Below are positions 7,911-15,508 of a DNA stretch of 64,000 nucleotides, in pieces. The stretch spans positions 310,001 to 374,000 of the forward strand of contig NZ_JBNCMC010000004.1 of the NCBI RefSeq assembly GCF_049844995.1. Direction: 5' to 3'. Both the position numbers and the translations under genes were made by a program. The notes beneath the pieces were generated by a model. That model saw only the letters and a list, made by a program, of their open reading frames with translations, did no database searches and was not told where the DNA came from. The DNA comes from Luteimicrobium sp049844995 (GTDB lineage Bacteria; Actinomycetota; Actinomycetes; Actinomycetales; Cellulomonadaceae). Position 1 is the stretch's first letter; every line of letters starts with the position of its first letter.

Positions 7911-8563
7911 GCGGCCCGCCCCCGCAGCCAGGGCGTCAGGGCGCGCCCGAGGAGCCACAGCAGCACGTCGAGGACGAGCGCCAGGAGGAGGCAGAGCACC
8001 GTAGCCGTCATGATCTCGGCCCGGTAGAAGCTCTGGAAGCCGCGGAACAGCAGGTTCCCCAGGCCGCCGTAGCCCACGACGACGCCCACCGTGACGAGCG
8101 CGACCGTCGAGACCGTGACCAGCCGGACGCCCGTGATGATGCCCGGCAGCGCGCTCGGCAGCTCGACCGTCCAGAACCGCCGCGACCGTCCGTAGCCCAG
8201 GCCGCGCGCGGCGTCGAGCACGGCGGGGTCGACGCCCTGGAGCGCGGCGACGGCCGTCCGGACGAGGATCACCAGCGCGTAGAGCACCAGCCCCAGCAGC
8301 ACCGGTGCGCGGCCGATCCCCATGAACGGCGCGAGGATCGCGAACAGCGCGAGCGACGGGATCGTGTACAGGGTCGACGCGAACCCCACGACCGGCGCCG
8401 CGAGCCACCGGACGCGCGTCGCCAGCGCCGCCAGGGGCAGCGAGACGACGATCGCGATCGCGACCGCCTCCACCGTCAGCGTCGCGTGGATGACCAGCGC
8501 CTCACGGATCGCGTCCCAGTTGGCGGTGACGTAGTCCCACGAGAACCACGGGTTACCAGGCAC
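7907..8563 (-). CDS. ABC transporter permease, OpuCB/ProW type (second)
   Basis: A 218-residue permease paralogous to its neighbour, with the EAA-type loop DPAVLDAARGLGYGRSRRFW and several hydrophobic helices. The GTG at 8563 is chosen because the upstream part of the open frame has no membrane character and because TAGGTT lies seven bases before this GTG, matching the leaderless pattern of the divergent ATPase gene. First gene of the permease-permease-binding-protein operon; the ATPase is transcribed in the opposite direction from the shared intergenic region. Confidence 0.9.
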   Translation of the reverse strand: MPGNPWFSWDYVTANWDAIREALVIHATLTVEAVAIAIVVSLPLAALATRVRWLAAPVVGFASTLYTIPSLALFAILAPFMGIGRAPVLLGLVLYALVILVRTAVAALQGVDPAVLDAARGLGYGRSRRFWTVELPSALPGIITGVRLVTVSTVALVTVGVVVGYGGLGNLLFRGFQSFYRAEIMTATVLCLLLALVLDVLLWLLGRALTPWLRGRAA

Positions 8564-8829
8564 CTGCCCGAACCTACCCGCCGGTGGTGACGCACCGCTC
8601 GCCGACGGTCGGCTGTGGTTCCGTCGGCCGCGCCTCGGTAGCCGCGCCGCGCGCCGTCGTCGAGCAAGAACCTCCACCGCCGAGCAGGCGGCGATCGCCC
8701 CCTTGCTCGACGGCGCACCCGCTTGCTCGACGCGCCACACCCCCCAAGCGCCCGACCGGACCACCGCCGCACGACGGAACCACGACCGGACGCCGTGTCG
8801 ACGTCGGGGCTCCCGGGTAGGTTCTTTCC
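8564..8829. promoter_or_regulatory. mirror-symmetric divergent promoter region of the ABC transporter
   Basis: This non-coding stretch is a nested imperfect palindrome centred near 8697. Outer pair: GAACCTACCCG at 8570-8580 and its reverse complement at 8814-8824, each carrying a TAGGTT -10-like box 6-7 nt before the start codon on its side. Middle pair: GTGGTTCCGTCG at 8615-8626 and its reverse complement at 8772-8783. Inner pair: CGTCGAGCAAG at 8658-8668 and its reverse complement at 8722-8732, with an extra copy at 8702-8712. It probably drives both halves of the transporter with matching control. Confidence 0.7.
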
Positions 8830-9840
8830 ATGGCCGACGCCGCAATCGTCTTCGAGCACGTCCGCAAGGAGTATCCCGACGGGACCGTCGCGGTGGAGGA
8901 TCTGTCGCTGGAGGTCGAGGAGCACGAGATCCTCGCGCTGGTCGGGCCGTCCGGCTGCGGCAAGTCGACGACGCTGCGCATGACGAACCGCCTGGTCGAG
9001 CCGAGCGGCGGCCGGATCCTCGTGGGGGGCGAGGACGTGCTGGCCGCGGACCCGGTGCGGCTGCGGCGCTCGATGGGGTACGCGATCCAGAACGTGGGCC
9101 TGTTCCCGCACCGGACGGTGGCGCAGAACGTCGCGACGGTGCCCGGGCTGCAGCGGTGGGACCGCAAGCGGACCCGTGACCGGGTCGCGGAGCTGCTCGA
9201 GCTGGTCGGCCTCGCGCCCGACCGGTACGCGAACCGCTACCCGCACGAGCTGTCCGGGGGTGAGCAGCAGCGCGTCGGGGTGGCGCGCGCGCTCGCGACC
9301 GACCCACCCGTGCTCCTCATGGACGAGCCGTTCGGCGCGGTCGACCCGGCGGGTCGCCGCCGCCTCCAGGCCGAGTTCTGGCGGATCCAGCGGGACCTGG
9401 GCACGACGGTCATGTTCGTCACGCACGACATCGACGAGGCCGTCCGTCTCGGGGACCGGGTCGCGGTCTTCTCGCGCGGCGGTCACGTCGAGCAGCTGGC
9501 GGACCCGGTCGAGATCCTGGCGCGGCCGGCGTCGGACGCGGTGCGCGCGCTCGTCGGCGACGGCGCGCCGGTGCGCCTGCTGGGGATCACGCACGTCGAA
9601 CGCGGGGACGTGACCGCGGGCGGGACGGCCGACGGGCTGCCGACGGTCGAGCTCGGCGCGTCGCTCGCGCACGCGCTGGAGGCCGTCGCGGAGTCGCAGT
9701 CGGGGACTGTCGCTGTCGTCGAGGGGGCCGACGGTCGGGTCGTCGGCATGCTCGACGCGTCGGGCGTGCTCGGGGCCTTGCGGCGCGCCGTCGACGCGGG
9801 CGTCATGTCGGCGGACGCAAGGACCGCTGGTAGAGGGTGA
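8830..9840 (+). CDS. ABC transporter ATP-binding protein with CBS-like tail, OpuCA/ProV type
   Basis: A 336-residue ATPase powering the betaine/choline-like importer whose permeases and binding protein lie on the opposite strand. Walker A is GPSGCGKST (39-47), the signature LSGGEQQRVG lies near residue 140, Walker B is VLLMDEP near 160, followed by the switch His in FVTHD. The last 70 residues contain one CBS-like unit (GTVAVVEGADGRVVGMLD); in this family CBS domains sense ionic strength or cyclic di-AMP, but a single partial copy makes that uncertain here. ATG chosen with a TAGGTT box six bases upstream. Its 3' end overlaps the convergent acetyltransferase gene by 38 nt. Confidence 0.93.
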   Translation: MADAAIVFEHVRKEYPDGTVAVEDLSLEVEEHEILALVGPSGCGKSTTLRMTNRLVEPSGGRILVGGEDVLAADPVRLRRSMGYAIQNVGLFPHRTVAQNVATVPGLQRWDRKRTRDRVAELLELVGLAPDRYANRYPHELSGGEQQRVGVARALATDPPVLLMDEPFGAVDPAGRRRLQAEFWRIQRDLGTTVMFVTHDIDEAVRLGDRVAVFSRGGHVEQLADPVEILARPASDAVRALVGDGAPVRLLGITHVERGDVTAGGTADGLPTVELGASLAHALEAVAESQSGTVAVVEGADGRVVGMLDASGVLGALRRAVDAGVMSADARTAGRG

Positions 9841-10384
9841 CGGCGACCCACCGCCCGTGCTTGCGGCCGACGTCCTCGAGGCGGCCGGCCACCCGGAAGC
9901 CGTGCCGCTCGTGCAGGACGGCCGACGCGGTGCGCGGGAGCGTCCCGGCCGGGTCGTCGGGGTCGGCCGCGTCGGCGATCACGGCGATCACCTCGCGGGC
10001 TCCCGCGTCGCGCGCGGCGTCGAGGACCGCGTCGAGCAGCGGCCCACCGAGGCCGCGGCCCGTGGCGGCGGGATCGAGGTAGATGGTCTCCTCGACGGTG
10101 TGGCGGTAGGCCGCCTTCGGCCGGTAGGGCGACGTGTAGGCGAAGCCCAGCACGCGCTCCGGCTCGCCGGCCGGCTCGTCCGCGCCCGGCAGTGGGCCCG
10201 TCGCCACGAGGAACGGCCAGCCCGCGTCGACGAGGGCCGCGTGCTTGTCGCGCCACGCCTGGAGCGTCGGCGGCTCGGTGTCGAAGGTGGCGAGCGTGTG
10301 CTCGACGTAGTGCGCGTAGATGCGGGCGACGGCGGCCAGGTCGTCGGGCGTGGCGGGGCGGAGGGCGGGGGAGCTCGGCGGCAC
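9803..10384 (-). CDS. GNAT acetyltransferase of the phosphinothricin/methionine sulfoximine-like group
   Basis: A 193-residue cytosolic N-acetyltransferase. The N-terminal ATPDDLAAVARIYAHYV, the central YRHTVEETIYLDP and the acetyl-CoA-binding loop GRGLGG followed by a helix match the Pat/MddA-like branch of GNAT proteins, which acetylates small amino-group substrates. A 20-residue insertion around ADAADPDDPAGTLPRTASAV is visible before the conserved HERHGFRVAG. The real substrate cannot be read from sequence. The GTG at 10384 is the first start after the cyclase stop, 19 nt away; its ribosome-binding site is weak, so it may be coupled to the long upstream gene. Confidence 0.82.
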   Translation of the reverse strand: MPPSSPALRPATPDDLAAVARIYAHYVEHTLATFDTEPPTLQAWRDKHAALVDAGWPFLVATGPLPGADEPAGEPERVLGFAYTSPYRPKAAYRHTVEETIYLDPAATGRGLGGPLLDAVLDAARDAGAREVIAVIADAADPDDPAGTLPRTASAVLHERHGFRVAGRLEDVGRKHGRWVAVTLYQRSLRPPT

Positions 10385-10403
10385 GGTCTCGATCCTGGCA
10401 CGG

Positions 10404-13400
10404 TCACGACGCCGCGGCGTCGTCCGCGTCGAGCAGCAGCGACTGCGGCGGGGTCCGGAGGAAGCGGGCGCGCAGCGCCGGGTCGGCGATCTGCTGCGCG
10501 CGGTCCGAGACCCAGGCGGCGGCCGTGGACCGGAGCCCCCCTGCGCGCAGGTCCCCGGCCGCCCGCAGCACCTCGACCAGGCACGTCAGCGCGGTCGCGG
10601 GGCTCGCTGCGCCGTCGAGCACGCCGGCCGGGGAACCACCGCGCGCGGGGGCCGCGAGGAGCGCCGCGACGCCGGGCTCGGCCGCGACCGCAGCGTCGCC
10701 CGGCCGCCCGACGGCGAGCAGCGCGGCCGCGAGCCCGGCACCGCTCTCGTGGACCCGGCCGTCGACGCCGAGCGCCTCGAGCCGCGGGCCCGCCGCCCGG
10801 AACGCCTCGACCGCGCCGGGGCCGTCGCCCAGGGCGAGCAGCGCGTGGCCGAGCCCGAGCCACGCGGTGGCCTCCTCGTTGGTCCCGGGGGCCCTGGCGC
10901 CGGCGTCGACGGCGTCCCTCGCGTGCCGGACGGCGGCCGCGACGTCTCCGCCGAGCCGCGCCGCGACCGACAGGCGGTAGTGCGCGTCGCACCGCTGGAG
11001 GTCCGAGCCGACCTCCGCCGCGATGTCGAGCGCCTCGACCGCATGGCCTCGCGCCGCCGCGAACCGGCCGAGCTCGACGTCGACCCGGGTGAGCACGAGG
11101 AGCGTCACGGCCACGCCCTCGTGGTCGTCGACGTCCCTGAGCGTCTCGAGCGCGTCCACGAGCAGCGCGTAGGCGGCGTCGAGGGCGCCGCACTCCGCGA
11201 CGACCTCGGCCAGCGCGTTGCGCGTCACGGCCGCGCGGTAGCGGTGCCCCGACCGGTCGAAGACGGGCAGGGCTCCCTCCAGCGCGGCGCGGGCCTCGCC
11301 GGTGCGACCGAGCTCGGACGCCACGACGCCGAGCTGGAAGAGCGCGGCCGCCTCGCCGTCCGCGTCGCCCGCCCTCGCGAACAGCGCCCTCGCGCGCGCG
11401 GCCAGGTCGTAGGCGTCGGCGTACCGGCCCTCGTCCTCGGCGACGATGCCCAGGTGCCGCAGCGCCTCGCCGGCCGCCGCGGGCAGGTCCGCCGCGAGCG
11501 CCAGGTCGTGCGCGCGTCCGAGCTCGGCGGTCGCGTCGGCGCCGCCGACGCTCCACGCGAGCGCCCGCCCGGCGCAGAGTGCCGCCTCGGCGCGGACGTC
11601 CGCGAGCCCGGCGGCCCGCGCCCGATCCTCCACGGCGCGGGCGCCGGCGAGCGCCGCCTCGTACCGGCTGGCCTCGTGGTCCCGGCGGACCCGCGCCAGC
11701 AGCGCCCCGAGCCGCGCCCGCGGGTCGACGACGGCGCCGCTCCCGTCCGCGTCGCGGGCGTCCTCGGCGGCGACCAGCAGGGTGAGCGCCTCGAGGTCGG
11801 CGTCCTGGGCGATGCGGTCGCCGCGGCGGTCGAGCACGGACTCCCGGGCGAGGAGCGCGTCGAGGCGGGTGGGCGGGTCGTCCGCGACGTCGAGGGCGCG
11901 GTCCAGGAGCGTGAGCGCGTCGTCGAGGGCGTAGACGCGCGCGGCCCGCTGCCCGGCGCGGACGTACCAGGACCCCGCGGCGGGGTCGCCCGCGCGGTCG
12001 AGGTGGCGGGCGACGAGGGCGGCGTGCTCGTCCGTGCGCCCGGCCGCCGCCGCGGTGCGGGCGAGCCAGCCGGCGGCGCGACCGTGGTAGACGCTCCGGC
12101 GGGTGCGGAGCAGGGTGGCGTAGGCGACGTCCCGCAGCAGGGCGTGGTGGAACGCGAGCTCCCGGGTGCCGTCGAAGGTCGACGGCGCGTGCTCGACGAC
12201 GAGCCCCCGGTCGCGCAGGGCGTCGAGGGCGTCGGCGAGCGAGCGGTCGTCGTCGTCGGGTTCGCCGGGCTCGGCGAGCGCCTCGACCGCGTCGTCCCAG
12301 AACACCCGCCCGACGACGGAGGCGCGCTCGAGCGCCCGGCGCTGGGCGGGCGCGAGGGCGTCGAGCCGCGCCTGGAGGAGGGCGCGCAGGGTCGTCGGGA
12401 CCCGGGCGACGGCATCGACGAGCAGCGCGGTCCGGATCCGCCACGGCCGCCTGCCGTCGTCGACGACGCCCTGCTCCACGAGCCACCCGACGAGCTCCTC
12501 GGCGTAGTACGGGTTGCCCTCGCTCGCCCCGCCGACGAGGCGGACCACCTCCGGCGGAACGTCACCGGCGGGGGCCAGCAGCGCCCGGACCAGCCGGCCC
12601 GTGGCGTCGTCGTCGAGGGGAGCGAGCGGGAGCAGGACCGCGTGCGGCCGCGCCGCGTCCGCCCACCCGGGATCGTCCTCGAGGAAGACGGGCCGCGCGG
12701 TCGCCACGACGAGGACCCGGGCGTCGGCGAGCCGCTCGCCCGCTCCGGCGAGCCAGTGCAGCGACGCGGCGTCGGCCCAGTGCAGGTCCTCGAGCAGGAC
12801 GACGACGGGCGCGTCCGCGGCGAGGGCCCGCAGGTACCGGGTCAGGGTCCGCTCGGCGTCGTCGCGCAGCGCGCGGGGCTCGACGGCGACGGGCGGCCCG
12901 AGCCCGAGCCATGCGGCGAGCCGGTCGGCGTCACCGTCGGTGAACGGCGCGTCACCGTCGCCGGACGGAGCGTCACCGTCGGCGGAGGGGCGGGCGGTGG
13001 CGAGACCCGCGCGCACGGCGCGCAGCGCGACGTCGGGCGGGTCGGACTCGCGCACGCCGAGGCGCGTGGCGAGCGCGTCCCGCAGCAGCGCGCCGGCCCG
13101 GTGCCGCGACGACGCCCAGGCCCGCCCGCGGAACCACCAGACGTCGTCGGCGCGCTCGCCGAGCCAGGTGTCGAGCTCGCGCAGCAGGCGCGTCTTGCCG
13201 ACGCCGGCGTCCCCGACGACGGTCACGAGCCGCCACCCGGCGCCGGCGCTGACCTCCTCGACGTGCTGGCGCAGCGCGGCGAGCTCGGCGTCGCGCCCGA
13301 CCGTCGGCGTGACGACGCCCTCGATGCCGCGCGCCGCGTCGAGCCGGAACGCGCGGGGCCGCGCCCCCCGGACGAGGAAGGCGTCGACCGGGTCGGCGAA

Positions 13401-14111
13401 GCCCTTGAGGGCGAGGCCGGGCCGAGGCTCGAGCACGAACACGCCCCGCACGTGGCGCCGGGTGGCCGCCGAGACGAGGACGCCGTCGGGCGGGGCCGCG
13501 GTCTGCAGCCGCGCGGCCCGGTTCACGGTGTCGCCGACGACGACGAGGTCGTCGTCGCCGCGCTCGCCCAGGGTCCCGACGACGACCTCCCCGGTGTCGA
13601 GCCCGACCCGCATGCGCAGGGCGGGCGGGGGAGGGGTGACCGCGCCGGCGCCCGCGTTGAGGACCACCAGCTCCCGCCGCATCGCGAGCGCGGCGCGCAC
13701 GGCCCGCTCGGCGTCGTCCTCGGCGGACCGGCCGAGTCCGAACACGGCCATCACGGCGTCGCCGATGAACTTCTCGACCGTGCCGCTCTCGGCCTCGACG
13801 CACGCCCGCCACCGCGCGAAGTAGCCGTGCACGAGCTCGCGGACGTCCTCCGGGTCGAGCGCGCCCGACGTCGCCGTGAAGTCGACGAGGTCCGCGAACA
13901 GCACGGTCACGACCTTGCGCTGCTCGGCCGACGTCGACGCGCCCAGCCGGACGCGGTGCGCGCGCAGCGGGGCCAGGGCGGCGTCGACCACCGCGTCGCC
14001 GAGGACGGCGCGCTGGCGCTCCAGCGCGGCGACGGCCCGGTCGAGGGACCGGACGTCGCCGGGGAGCACGGAGGGGCCGGACGCGTCGGCGCGCCCGGGG
14101 CCGGTGCCCAT
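10404..14111 (-). CDS. class III nucleotide cyclase fused to an AAA/STAND-type ATPase and TPR-like repeats
   Basis: A 1,235-residue signalling protein. An N-terminal class III cyclase domain spans about 65-245, with FADLVDFT (72-79) and EKFIGDAVMAVFG (113-125) holding the two metal-binding Asp residues; VVGDTVNRAARLQ also fits. A P-loop ATPase follows, with Walker A GDAGVGKT near 300, FLEDDPGWAD-type insertions and LLEDLHWADAASLHWL as Walker B region. The C-terminal two thirds is alanine-rich helical hairpins typical of TPR/MalT-like regulators. A 7-residue repeat (GDGDAP-like) at about 374-394 comes from a 21-bp DNA repeat. The ATG at 14111 has TACCCT six bases upstream. Divergent from a cyclic-nucleotide-binding protein, a likely partner. 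Confidence 0.9.
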   Translation of the reverse strand: MGTGPGRADASGPSVLPGDVRSLDRAVAALERQRAVLGDAVVDAALAPLRAHRVRLGASTSAEQRKVVTVLFADLVDFTATSGALDPEDVRELVHGYFARWRACVEAESGTVEKFIGDAVMAVFGLGRSAEDDAERAVRAALAMRRELVVLNAGAGAVTPPPPALRMRVGLDTGEVVVGTLGERGDDDLVVVGDTVNRAARLQTAAPPDGVLVSAATRRHVRGVFVLEPRPGLALKGFADPVDAFLVRGARPRAFRLDAARGIEGVVTPTVGRDAELAALRQHVEEVSAGAGWRLVTVVGDAGVGKTRLLRELDTWLGERADDVWWFRGRAWASSRHRAGALLRDALATRLGVRESDPPDVALRAVRAGLATARPSADGDAPSGDGDAPFTDGDADRLAAWLGLGPPVAVEPRALRDDAERTLTRYLRALAADAPVVVLLEDLHWADAASLHWLAGAGERLADARVLVVATARPVFLEDDPGWADAARPHAVLLPLAPLDDDATGRLVRALLAPAGDVPPEVVRLVGGASEGNPYYAEELVGWLVEQGVVDDGRRPWRIRTALLVDAVARVPTTLRALLQARLDALAPAQRRALERASVVGRVFWDDAVEALAEPGEPDDDDRSLADALDALRDRGLVVEHAPSTFDGTRELAFHHALLRDVAYATLLRTRRSVYHGRAAGWLARTAAAAGRTDEHAALVARHLDRAGDPAAGSWYVRAGQRAARVYALDDALTLLDRALDVADDPPTRLDALLARESVLDRRGDRIAQDADLEALTLLVAAEDARDADGSGAVVDPRARLGALLARVRRDHEASRYEAALAGARAVEDRARAAGLADVRAEAALCAGRALAWSVGGADATAELGRAHDLALAADLPAAAGEALRHLGIVAEDEGRYADAYDLAARARALFARAGDADGEAAALFQLGVVASELGRTGEARAALEGALPVFDRSGHRYRAAVTRNALAEVVAECGALDAAYALLVDALETLRDVDDHEGVAVTLLVLTRVDVELGRFAAARGHAVEALDIAAEVGSDLQRCDAHYRLSVAARLGGDVAAAVRHARDAVDAGARAPGTNEEATAWLGLGHALLALGDGPGAVEAFRAAGPRLEALGVDGRVHESGAGLAAALLAVGRPGDAAVAAEPGVAALLAAPARGGSPAGVLDGAASPATALTCLVEVLRAAGDLRAGGLRSTAAAWVSDRAQQIADPALRARFLRTPPQSLLLDADDAAAS
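12929..12991. repeat. three 21-bp tandem repeats in the cyclase gene
   Basis: Units begin at 12929, 12950 and 12971, each opening with CGTCACCGTCG and then diverging. They encode an in-frame Asp/Gly/Ala/Pro-rich insertion. A closely similar array lies in menD (22546-22629), on the opposite strand relative to the gene. Confidence 0.8.
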
Positions 14112-14117
14112 ACCCGA

Positions 14118-14123
14118 AGGGTA
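14118..14123 (-). promoter_or_regulatory. putative -10 box (TACCCT) for the cyclase gene
   Basis: Minus-strand TACCCT is followed by six bases and the ATG, consistent with leaderless transcription from the 138-nt region shared with the cyclic-nucleotide-binding gene. Confidence 0.45.
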
Positions 14124-14249
14124 GGCGCGGCCGGCGTCGGTGATACGGGTGAGATCCGCGCGCCCGGAGCCGGGCGGGGGAGCGGAGTTCACCTCCCGGG
14201 GGGACTCGCCGCCGTCGCCGGGCAGGGGCGGGCGCGGTTGAATGGAGGC

Positions 14250-15263
14250 ATGCGCGTCGAGGCGGTCGCCGCATCGCTCTCGTGGATCCCCAGCGCGTCG
14301 GTCGCCGGGCTGCTCCGCCGCGGGTTCGACCTGCGCCTGTCGCACTACGACGACCCGCCGCCGGACGCGCTGACGGACGTCGGCGACGTGCACGCCCTGC
14401 GCGAGGCCGACGCGTTCCGGTTCGCGAACGTCCTGGTCGCGTGGGCGGAGTTCGACGACGCGCGCCGCGCGACGAGCGCCGGCTACCTGCCCGACTCGGG
14501 CCTCGTGATGGGGTCGACGACGGTGCGGCTCGGGCCGCTCGGCGTGACGTTCCGGGCGACGTCGCTGCCGACGCTGCGCCCCGACCCGGAGCTGGGCGGG
14601 GACGCGGTGCGGGTCGTGCAGACGGTCGGCGGCCGCACGGGCGTGCCGATCCCGCGGCCTGTGCCCGACCCGCCCTACGTGCAGTGGGCGGCGCCGACGG
14701 TCTGGACCACGCTCGCGGTCACCCTCCGCGCCGACGGGACGACGGCGGTCGAGCTCGCGGGGGCCAGCGCGTTCCCCCGGCACTGGGTGTACGGCACGGA
14801 CGGGCACCTGGAGCTCAAGAGCGGCATGACCGACCAGGAGGCCTGGGAGTCGCACTCGTTCGGGGCCCGGACCCCGTGGGGCGCGCACGACTCCCCGACG
14901 CTCGTCGTCGCGGCGGAGACCGCGCTCGAGCGCGAGATGTCGACCCGGGTGATGCGCGGCGGCGTCTGCCCGGTGGTCCAGCGGCTCGCCGCGGGCGAGG
15001 TGCTCGTCCGGCAGGGCGAGCCCGGTACCGCGCTGTTCGTCCTGCTCGACGGCGTCCTCACGGTGGACGTCGACGGTGCCGTCGTCGCGGAGCTCGGCCC
15101 GGGCGCGGTGGTCGGTGAGCGCGCCGTCCTGGAGGGCGGGGTGCGGACGTCGACGCTCGTGGCGCGCACGCCAGTACGGATCGCGGTCGCGGCCGCCGAC
15201 GCGCTCGACCTCGACCGGCTCCGCGACCTCGCCGCGGGGCACCGCCGCGAGGTCACCGGCTGA
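14250..15263 (+). CDS. cyclic-nucleotide-binding domain protein
   Basis: A 337-residue soluble protein. The last 90 residues form a CRP-like cyclic nucleotide-binding domain: VVQRLAAGEVLVRQGEPGTA, LFVLLDGVLTVDVDG and the phosphate-binding cassette region GERAVLEGGVRTSTLVA, which keeps the expected Gly-Glu and an Arg. The first 240 residues are a separate domain I do not recognise, with FRFANVLVAWAEFDDARRAT and a beta-rich middle. No helix-turn-helix follows the binding domain, so it is not a CRP-type transcription factor. ATG 14250 follows GGAGG. Divergent from the class III cyclase gene, which suggests it reads the nucleotide made by that enzyme. Confidence 0.82.
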   Translation: MRVEAVAASLSWIPSASVAGLLRRGFDLRLSHYDDPPPDALTDVGDVHALREADAFRFANVLVAWAEFDDARRATSAGYLPDSGLVMGSTTVRLGPLGVTFRATSLPTLRPDPELGGDAVRVVQTVGGRTGVPIPRPVPDPPYVQWAAPTVWTTLAVTLRADGTTAVELAGASAFPRHWVYGTDGHLELKSGMTDQEAWESHSFGARTPWGAHDSPTLVVAAETALEREMSTRVMRGGVCPVVQRLAAGEVLVRQGEPGTALFVLLDGVLTVDVDGAVVAELGPGAVVGERAVLEGGVRTSTLVARTPVRIAVAAADALDLDRLRDLAAGHRREVTG

Positions 15264-15266
15264 GCG

Positions 15267-15464
15267 TCACTTCATGTGGTGCTGGATGCCCTCGTCGAGG
15301 TCGCCCAGCTCGCCGGACAGGGTGTTCGCGGCCCCGTGCCGGCCTGGCTTCGCCGCATCCGGCAGGTGGTCGGCGCACACGGCGGTGCCGTCGACGATCG
15401 TCACGGCAGGGGTCTTCGTCCCGGCGCGCAGGCAGGTAGCGCACAGCCAGCTCTTCTCGGCCAT
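15267..15464 (-). CDS. small zinc-ribbon-like protein, 65 residues
   Basis: A short protein with CATC (Cys8, Cys11) near the N-terminus and a CADHL motif about 19 residues later, a plausible Cys3-His zinc site. The tail LSGELGDLDEGIQHHMK is acidic then His-rich. I do not recognise a named family; related short conserved actinobacterial proteins exist by pattern, but no function can be given. It starts at ATG 15464, stops three bases after the convergent cyclic-nucleotide-binding gene and lies 44 nt downstream of the metallophosphoesterase gene on the same strand. Confidence 0.7.
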   Translation of the reverse strand: MAEKSWLCATCLRAGTKTPAVTIVDGTAVCADHLPDAAKPGRHGAANTLSGELGDLDEGIQHHMK

Positions 15465-15508
15465 GAGCGGACCATAGACCCGGCGCGCCGCGGCCGCCCG
15501 GCGGGGGA

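Noticed and set aside
9803..10384. Calling the GNAT gene a phosphinothricin resistance gene
   Set aside because: The family resemblance is clear but substrate cannot be assigned from sequence, and no biosynthetic or resistance context is present.
10320..15263. Long plus-strand open frame across the cyclase gene
   Set aside because: Low-complexity Arg/Gly/Glu-rich translation; only its last part (from 14250) is a real gene. The opposite strand has recognisable cyclase and P-loop motifs.
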